Shown: positions 59,479 to 64,000 of the stretch, one piece after another
How positions within the stretch are numbered: the stretch's first letter is position 1
Layout: every line of letters begins with the position of its first letter
Assembly (NCBI RefSeq): GCF_022662335.1
Contig: NZ_JAKNQJ010000001.1
Span: 1 to 64,000 of the forward strand
DNA: 64,000 nt
Reading direction: 5' to 3'
DNA from: Sphingomonas sp. CROZ-RG-20F-R02-07
GTDB taxonomy: Bacteria; Pseudomonadota; Alphaproteobacteria; Sphingomonadales; Sphingomonadaceae
Made by a program: the position numbers and the translations under genes
Notes under the pieces: generated by a model
Databases searched by the model: none
Seen by the model: only the letters and a program-made list of their open reading frames with translations
Told to the model about the DNA's origin: nothing

Positions 59479-61758
59479 TCACGGCGCCAGCGTCACGAAA
59501 CTGTCCATCACCCGTTTCCGCCCCGCCGTTTCAAAATCGATTTCCAGCTTGTTGCCCTCGATCTCGGCGATCGTGCCATAGCCGAATTTCTGATGGAACA
59601 CGCGCAGCCCCGGCGACACGTCGTCGCGCCCCTTGTTGCCCAGGCTGACCGCGCTCGCGCGCGCCTCGACCACGCGGGCGGGGGTGGTGGCATAGCCGCC
59701 GGCCGAGGCCGCGCGCTGCCAGCCCGGGCCGCGTCCGGTGCCCCGCGCCACGTCGGCGAACGGGTCGGCCCGGTCCGACCAGTTCGCCTGCCACAGGCTC
59801 GCGCCGCCCGACAGCGTGGTCTCGCTCTCGATATGTTCGGGGGGAAGTTCGCCGACGAAGCGACTGGGAATGCTGGAATTCCACTGGCCGTAGATGCGCC
59901 GGTTGGCGGCGTGGAAGATCACTGCCAGGCGCCGGGCGCGGGTGATCGCGACATAGGCAAGGCGGCGTTCCTCCTCCAGCGCGGAGGTGCCGCCTTCGTC
60001 GAGCGAACGTTGCGACGGGAACAGCCCTTCCTCCCAGCCGACCAGGAAGACGGTGTCATATTCCAGCCCCTTGGCGGCGTGGATCGTCATGATCGTCACT
60101 TGCGGCTCGGCGACACGACCTTCGGTGTCCATCACCAGCGAGACATGTTCGAGGAACGCGCCGAGGCTGTCATATTCCTCCATCGCACGCACGAGTTCGG
60201 AAAGATTCTCCAGCCGTCCGGCGGCCTCGGCCGATTTCTCGTTCTGGTACATCGCGGTATAGCCGCTCTCGTCGAGCAACTGCCGCGCGAGTTCGGCATG
60301 GGGCAGCGTCGTCGCCATCTCACGCCAGCGCGCGATATCGCCGACGAGGCGGCCGAGCGACTTGCGTGCGGGGCCGGCCAGCTCGTCGGTATCGAGGATG
60401 CGCGCGGCGGCGGTGGTGAGCGGCACATGCGTGGCGCGCGCCAGTTGGTGGATACGCGCCACCGCCTTGTCGCCCAAACCGCGCTTGGGCACGTTGACGA
60501 TGCGTTCGAAGGCGAGATCGTCCGCGGGCTGGTTGACGACGCGCAGATAGGCGAGCGCGTCGCGGATCTCGGCACGCTCGTAGAAGCGGAAGCCGCCGAC
60601 GATCTTGTACGGCATGCCGGTCGCGATGAAGCGATCCTCGAACTCGCGCGTCTGGTGCTGCGCGCGCACCAGGATTGCGACGGAGTCGAGGCTCTTGCCC
60701 GACCGCCGCGCGCTGTCGATCTCCTCGCCGACGCGGCGCGCTTCCTCGGGGCCGTCCCAGACGCCGATCACCTTCACCTTTTCGCCGGCGTCGAGTTCGG
60801 TCCAGAGCTGCTTTCCGAGCCGGCCGCCATTGTTGGCGATCACGCCCGATGCGGCGCCCAGGATGTGCGGCGTACTGCGATAATTCTGTTCGAGCCGGAT
60901 CACCTTGGCGCCGGGAAAGTCGCGTTCGAACTTCAGGATGTTCTCGACCTGCGCGCCGCGCCAGGAATAGATCGACTGATCGTCGTCGCCGACACAGGCG
61001 ATGTTCCGGCGCTCCTGCGCTAGCAGGCGGAGCCACAGATACTGGCTCGAATTTGTGTCCTGATATTCGTCCACCATGATGTAGCGGAAGCGTTTCTGAT
61101 AGAGTTCCAGCACGTCGCGGTGCGTCTTCAGGATGACGAGCATGTGGAGCAGCAGGTCGCCGAAGTCGCAGGCGTTGAGCGCGATCAGCCGCGCCTGATA
61201 TTGCGCATAGAGTTCGCCGCCGCGGCCGTTGGCGTAGCGTTCGCTCTCGCCGGCATCGATATCGGCGGGGACGAGCCCCTTGTTCTTCCACTGGTCGATC
61301 AGCCCCGCCAAGCTGCGCGCGGGAAAGCGTTTCTCGTCGATGTCGGCGGCGAGGATGAGCTGTTTGAGCAGCCGCAACTGGTCGTCGGTGTCGAGGATGC
61401 TGAAATTGGATTGCAGCCCCACGAGTTCGGCATGGCGACGCAGCATCTTGGCGGCGATCGCGTGGAAGGTGCCGAGCCAGGGCATGCCCTCGACCGCGTC
61501 ACCCACCAGCCGGCCGACGCGCTCGCGCATCTCGCGTGCGGCCTTGTTGGTGAAGGTGACGCTCAGGATCTCGCTGGGATACGCCTTGCGGGTGAAGAGC
61601 AGATGCGCAAGCCGTGCGGTCAAAGCCGCGGTCTTGCCCGTGCCGGCGCCCGCCAGCACGAGCACGGGGCCGTCGGTCGTCAGCACCGCCTCACGCTGTT
61701 CGGGGTTCAGGCCGCGGAGATAGGGCGCGTCGGCGGGGTTCTGGGCGAGCTGGTTCAC
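59479..61758 (-). CDS. pcrA: ATP-dependent DNA helicase PcrA/UvrD
   Basis: Superfamily 1 3'-5' helicase for excision repair, mismatch repair and removal of RecA. The 759-residue product shows LNPEQREAVL, Walker A AGAGTGKT (36-43), VTFTNKAAREM, TFHAIAAKMLRRH, VDEYQDTN, GDDDQSIYSWRGA, EQNYRST, MTIHAAKGLEYD and AYVAITRARR. The C-terminal tail has the Tudor-like end of PcrA (GLRVFHQKFGYGTIAEIEGN with DFETAGRKRVMDSFV), which binds RNA polymerase. Length is typical. Confidence 0.96.
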   Translation of the reverse strand: MNQLAQNPADAPYLRGLNPEQREAVLTTDGPVLVLAGAGTGKTAALTARLAHLLFTRKAYPSEILSVTFTNKAAREMRERVGRLVGDAVEGMPWLGTFHAIAAKMLRRHAELVGLQSNFSILDTDDQLRLLKQLILAADIDEKRFPARSLAGLIDQWKNKGLVPADIDAGESERYANGRGGELYAQYQARLIALNACDFGDLLLHMLVILKTHRDVLELYQKRFRYIMVDEYQDTNSSQYLWLRLLAQERRNIACVGDDDQSIYSWRGAQVENILKFERDFPGAKVIRLEQNYRSTPHILGAASGVIANNGGRLGKQLWTELDAGEKVKVIGVWDGPEEARRVGEEIDSARRSGKSLDSVAILVRAQHQTREFEDRFIATGMPYKIVGGFRFYERAEIRDALAYLRVVNQPADDLAFERIVNVPKRGLGDKAVARIHQLARATHVPLTTAAARILDTDELAGPARKSLGRLVGDIARWREMATTLPHAELARQLLDESGYTAMYQNEKSAEAAGRLENLSELVRAMEEYDSLGAFLEHVSLVMDTEGRVAEPQVTIMTIHAAKGLEYDTVFLVGWEEGLFPSQRSLDEGGTSALEEERRLAYVAITRARRLAVIFHAANRRIYGQWNSSIPSRFVGELPPEHIESETTLSGGASLWQANWSDRADPFADVARGTGRGPGWQRAASAGGYATTPARVVEARASAVSLGNKGRDDVSPGLRVFHQKFGYGTIAEIEGNKLEIDFETAGRKRVMDSFVTLAP

Positions 61759-61977
61759 CGGTGAACAGGTAGGGAACGCTGGGCTTCAGGGCAACCTTGC
61801 GGCGGCGGGGCATGGACTTTCGCGCCGTCTTCATACCGTCGCGAAGCGGTCGCGAGCCCGTCACGGGAGCCGACTAGGGGAGGCGTGCCGGTGATGCCGG
61901 CCCGTGATTTCGGTCCGTCAGAGGCGCGATGCGGGCCCGGCGCGGCGGTTGGCAGATCGTCCATCAGGAGAAACATC

Positions 61978-62298
61978 GTGATCCATTTCGTCTGTCGCGG
62001 CGCCGCCGCGGCCGTTTTCGCCATGCTTTGCATCGCGCCCGCCGTCGCCCAGACTCGCGAGCCGGTGAAGGTCCATGTGTCGAGCGCCGGGCTCGACCTC
62101 GCCAATCCGCGCGACCGTACGATCCTGAGCGACCGGATCCGCATCGCGGCCGACCAGGCCTGCGTCTCGATGGCGATCGGCCTCGTTCGCGAGCGCGACG
62201 AGCAGCAGTGCCACGCCGAAATGCTCCGCGACGGCGCCACGCAGATCGCGGCGATCGCGGCGCGTTCGGGCGTCGAAGTGGCCGCCATCCAGCGTTGA
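61978..62298 (+). CDS. UrcA family protein
   Basis: A 106-residue exported protein of a family known only from sphingomonads and caulobacters. It has a signal peptide (ending AVAQ), then VKVHVSSAGLDLANPRD with the typical LxxRIRIAADQACV core and two cysteines that may pair. The start is GTG 61978, eight bases after caggag; a longer reading from 61885 has no such site. Function unknown. Confidence 0.87.
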   Translation: MIHFVCRGAAAAVFAMLCIAPAVAQTREPVKVHVSSAGLDLANPRDRTILSDRIRIAADQACVSMAIGLVRERDEQQCHAEMLRDGATQIAAIAARSGVEVAAIQR

Positions 62299-62311
62299 GG
62301 CGGTGGCCGGG

Positions 62312-62342
62312 CCGGGGGCGGAGCCGCCGGCATCGCCCCCGG
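62312..62342. terminator. GC hairpin between convergent genes
   Basis: ccgggggcg (62312-62320) and cgcccccgg (62334-62342) form a perfect 9-bp stem between the urcA-type gene and rsmD. There is no T-run, so termination is uncertain. Confidence 0.4.
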
Positions 62343-62359
62343 ATCCGCCGGCGCCCGTG

Positions 62360-62896
62360 TCAGTCGGCGCGCAGCAAGGTGATCCGCGCCTTGCCGTGAA
62401 CGCGGCTGGCATCGACCGTGAAGCCGGCGATCACGGGCTCCTCGGCCTTGGCGGTCTCGATGCTGATCCACGTCGCCGGGCTCGTCCAGCCGAGCCGCGC
62501 GAGGCGATCGAGCGCGACGACCCCCGCGCCGGTGCCATAAGGCGGATCCATAAGGATCAGGTCGAGCGGCGCGGCGGCGGGCGGCAGCGCCATAACCGAC
62601 GTGGCGCGCACGTCCTGCCGCGTGCCCAGCTTCGCCAGATTGGCCTTCAGCGCGTCGAGCGCGGGGCGATCCTGTTCGACGAACAGGCACGCCGCGGCAC
62701 CGCGCGACAGCGCCTCGATCCCGAGCGCACCCGATCCGGCGAAGAGATCGGCGACGGTCAGCCCCTCGAAACTGCCGACGCGGCTCGTCAGCATCGAGAA
62801 CAGCGCCTCGCGCGTGCGATCGGCGGTGGGGCGCGTGGCCTCGCCCTTGGGCGCGACGAGCGGGCGGCCCCGCCACTGGCCGGCGATGACGCGCAT
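62360..62896 (-). CDS. rsmD: 16S rRNA (guanine966-N2)-methyltransferase RsmD
   Basis: Methylates G966 of 16S rRNA in the small subunit, using SAM. The 178-residue product has MRVIAGQWRGRPL, PTADRTREALF, the SAM site LFAGSGALGIEALSRGA (51-67) and the N6/N2-methyltransferase tetrad DPPY (117-120). Its start overlaps the stop of the pseudouridine synthase gene by one base, so the two are co-translated. Confidence 0.96.
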   Translation of the reverse strand: MRVIAGQWRGRPLVAPKGEATRPTADRTREALFSMLTSRVGSFEGLTVADLFAGSGALGIEALSRGAAACLFVEQDRPALDALKANLAKLGTRQDVRATSVMALPPAAAPLDLILMDPPYGTGAGVVALDRLARLGWTSPATWISIETAKAEEPVIAGFTVDASRVHGKARITLLRAD

Positions 62897-64000
62897 CAGC
62901 GCTTGCCCCCGCGCGGGGTGCGCGGCGGATGGCCGCGGCCGCCTGCCGGACCCTTGGCCGGCTTTCCGCCGGCGGGCTTGCCGGCCGTGGGGCGGGGGGC
63001 GCCGCGATCGTCCGAGCGGGTGCGATCCGTGCGCACGCGCTCGGTGCCGGCATAGGGCGTGCGCGCCGCGGTGCGCGCGGTGCGGCCGTTCGCGGTTTCG
63101 TCCGCCGGTGCGCGGTCGCGGCTTGCAAAGGCTCCGCGCTCACCCTGGCGACCCGAGCGGCCACCCCCCTCGGGCTTGGCGAAGCCCGTGCGCGGGGCGT
63201 CGCGGCCGGTGCGCTCGGTGCGCGGCGCATCACCGCGGGCATTGCGGTCGCCGAAGCGCGGGTTGGTCGCATCCGTCCGAGCGGGGCGGTCGGTGCGGGT
63301 GTCGCGGTCCACGCCGGGCTTGGCATAGGGCCGGCTCGTGCGGAACCGTTCGTCGGTGGCGACTTCGCGGATGCGGAAGGGCCGCTCGGTGGTGGCGGCG
63401 CGGGGCGTCTGTGGGCGGACGGGCCCGCCCTCGCTCGCCGGGCGGATGCGGAACGGCCGTTCGGGTTCGCGCGCGGGGCGCAGGTCGCGTGCCGGGGCGG
63501 GGCGGGGCGCCCGCGCGGCCGGCGCGGCGCGGCGTGCCTCCACCGTCACGACGGCCGGCGCGACCGGCGCATTGGGCACGTCGAGGCTCGCCGACAGCGC
63601 CGGCGCGCGCCCGAGCGACTTGCGGAAATCGACCAGATCGTGCTGCTTGACCTCGCCGAGCTGCCCCGGCTCCAGTTCGCCCAGCACGAACGGGCCGTAG
63701 CGGATGCGGATCAGCCGCGACACCTGAAGCCCGAGATGCTCCAGCACGCGGCGCACCTCGCGGTTCTTGCCCTCGGTCAGCGTCATCTCGATCCACACGT
63801 TCGCGCCGGTGCGCCGCTCGATATTGGCGTCGATCGATCCGTAGCGGATGCCCTCGATCTCGATCCCCTGGGACAGATCCTCGAGCTGCTGCTGCGTGAT
63901 CGGGCCATAAGCGCGCGCACGGTAGGCGCGTTCGACGCCGGTGGCGGGCAGTTCCAGTTGCCGCTTCAGCCCGCCATCGGTGGTGAGCAGCAACAGCCCC
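62896..64000 (-). CDS. rRNA pseudouridine synthase (RluB/RsuA type), partial, with long basic tail
   Basis: The gene enters from beyond the right edge, so the S4 domain and catalytic Asp segment are outside. Visible are LLLLTTDGGLKRQLELP, TYRARAYG-like VERAYRARAYG, MTLTEGKNREVRRVLEHLG and VSRLIRIRYGPFVLGELEPG, which end the catalytic domain as in RluB/RluE/RsuA. A tail of about 220 residues follows, rich in Arg, Pro, Ala and Gly, with two PFRIR repeats and many DR/TR pairs; it is probably disordered and may bind RNA. Long tails of this type occur in other alphaproteobacterial RluB-like proteins. The stop overlaps the rsmD start. Confidence 0.9.
   Translation of the reverse strand, partial: GLLLLTTDGGLKRQLELPATGVERAYRARAYGPITQQQLEDLSQGIEIEGIRYGSIDANIERRTGANVWIEMTLTEGKNREVRRVLEHLGLQVSRLIRIRYGPFVLGELEPGQLGEVKQHDLVDFRKSLGRAPALSASLDVPNAPVAPAVVTVEARRAAPAARAPRPAPARDLRPAREPERPFRIRPASEGGPVRPQTPRAATTERPFRIREVATDERFRTSRPYAKPGVDRDTRTDRPARTDATNPRFGDRNARGDAPRTERTGRDAPRTGFAKPEGGGRSGRQGERGAFASRDRAPADETANGRTARTAARTPYAGTERVRTDRTRSDDRGAPRPTAGKPAGGKPAKGPAGGRGHPPRTPRGGKR

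Overview
The window is GC-rich chromosomal DNA from an alphaproteobacterium, most probably a sphingomonad (Sphingomonas or a close relative). The evidence is the DivL-tsaE-amgK-murU-addB-addA-trxA gene order, alphaproteobacterial AddAB, a CC0125/CC1285-type lipoprotein, a UrcA-family protein, a large TonB-dependent receptor paired with peptidase genes, many secreted glycoside hydrolases, and an inverted intergenic repeat of the kind common in sphingomonads (125-212 and 28971-28999).

Layout. (1) 0.2-4.6 kb: mannoside locus with a GH47 mannosidase and a gluconokinase on the minus strand (ATGA overlap), divergent from a GH92 mannosidase. (2) 4.77-16.5 kb: accessory region. It opens with an IS6-family element and carries a frameshifted DUF4062 gene, a dihydrolipoamide-dehydrogenase-like flavoprotein with a GST, a truncated SDR gene, a 1545-residue nuclease-STAND-solenoid gene, a frameshifted DUF1993 gene and several inverted intergenic repeats. 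(3) 16.5-24.6 kb: peptide-use cluster with a DUF5117-type zinc metalloprotease, an Lrp/AsnC regulator, a TonB-dependent receptor and an M20 amidohydrolase. (4) 24.6-29.4 kb: tRNA-Glu, class II DAHP synthase, a D-2-hydroxyacid dehydrogenase, ahcY behind a 20-bp palindrome, and a small secreted protein. (5) 29.4-46.6 kb: housekeeping block with the DivL-like tyrosine pseudo-histidine kinase, tsaE, amgK-murU (peptidoglycan recycling), addB-addA (break repair), trxA, argJ, secA, a lipoprotein gene and yjbQ. (6) 46.7-56 kb: hemicellulose locus with GH51, GH3 (PA14 insert), GH27 and an acetyl-esterase-like hydrolase, interleaved with three broken genes (galM, an esterase-associated C-terminal domain, GH43). 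(7) 56-64 kb: tRNA with a CAU anticodon, PAP2-like membrane protein, glycine-zipper protein, soluble chemoreceptor-like protein, PcrA/UvrD helicase, UrcA-family protein, rsmD and the 3' part of an rRNA pseudouridine synthase gene with a long basic tail.

The strongest candidate for an undescribed system is the single gene at 10434-15071. A PD-(D/E)xK nuclease-like N-terminus with QxK is followed by a P-loop NTPase and about 20 copies of a roughly 37-residue Trp-rich repeat (W-x-x-V-W). This is the effector-NTPase-sensor layout of Avs-type antiphage STAND proteins, with a repeat I cannot assign to a named family. It lies in the decaying accessory region with a DUF4062 gene, a domain that recurs in defence-associated NTPase proteins. 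No integrase, CRISPR array or prophage structural gene is present.
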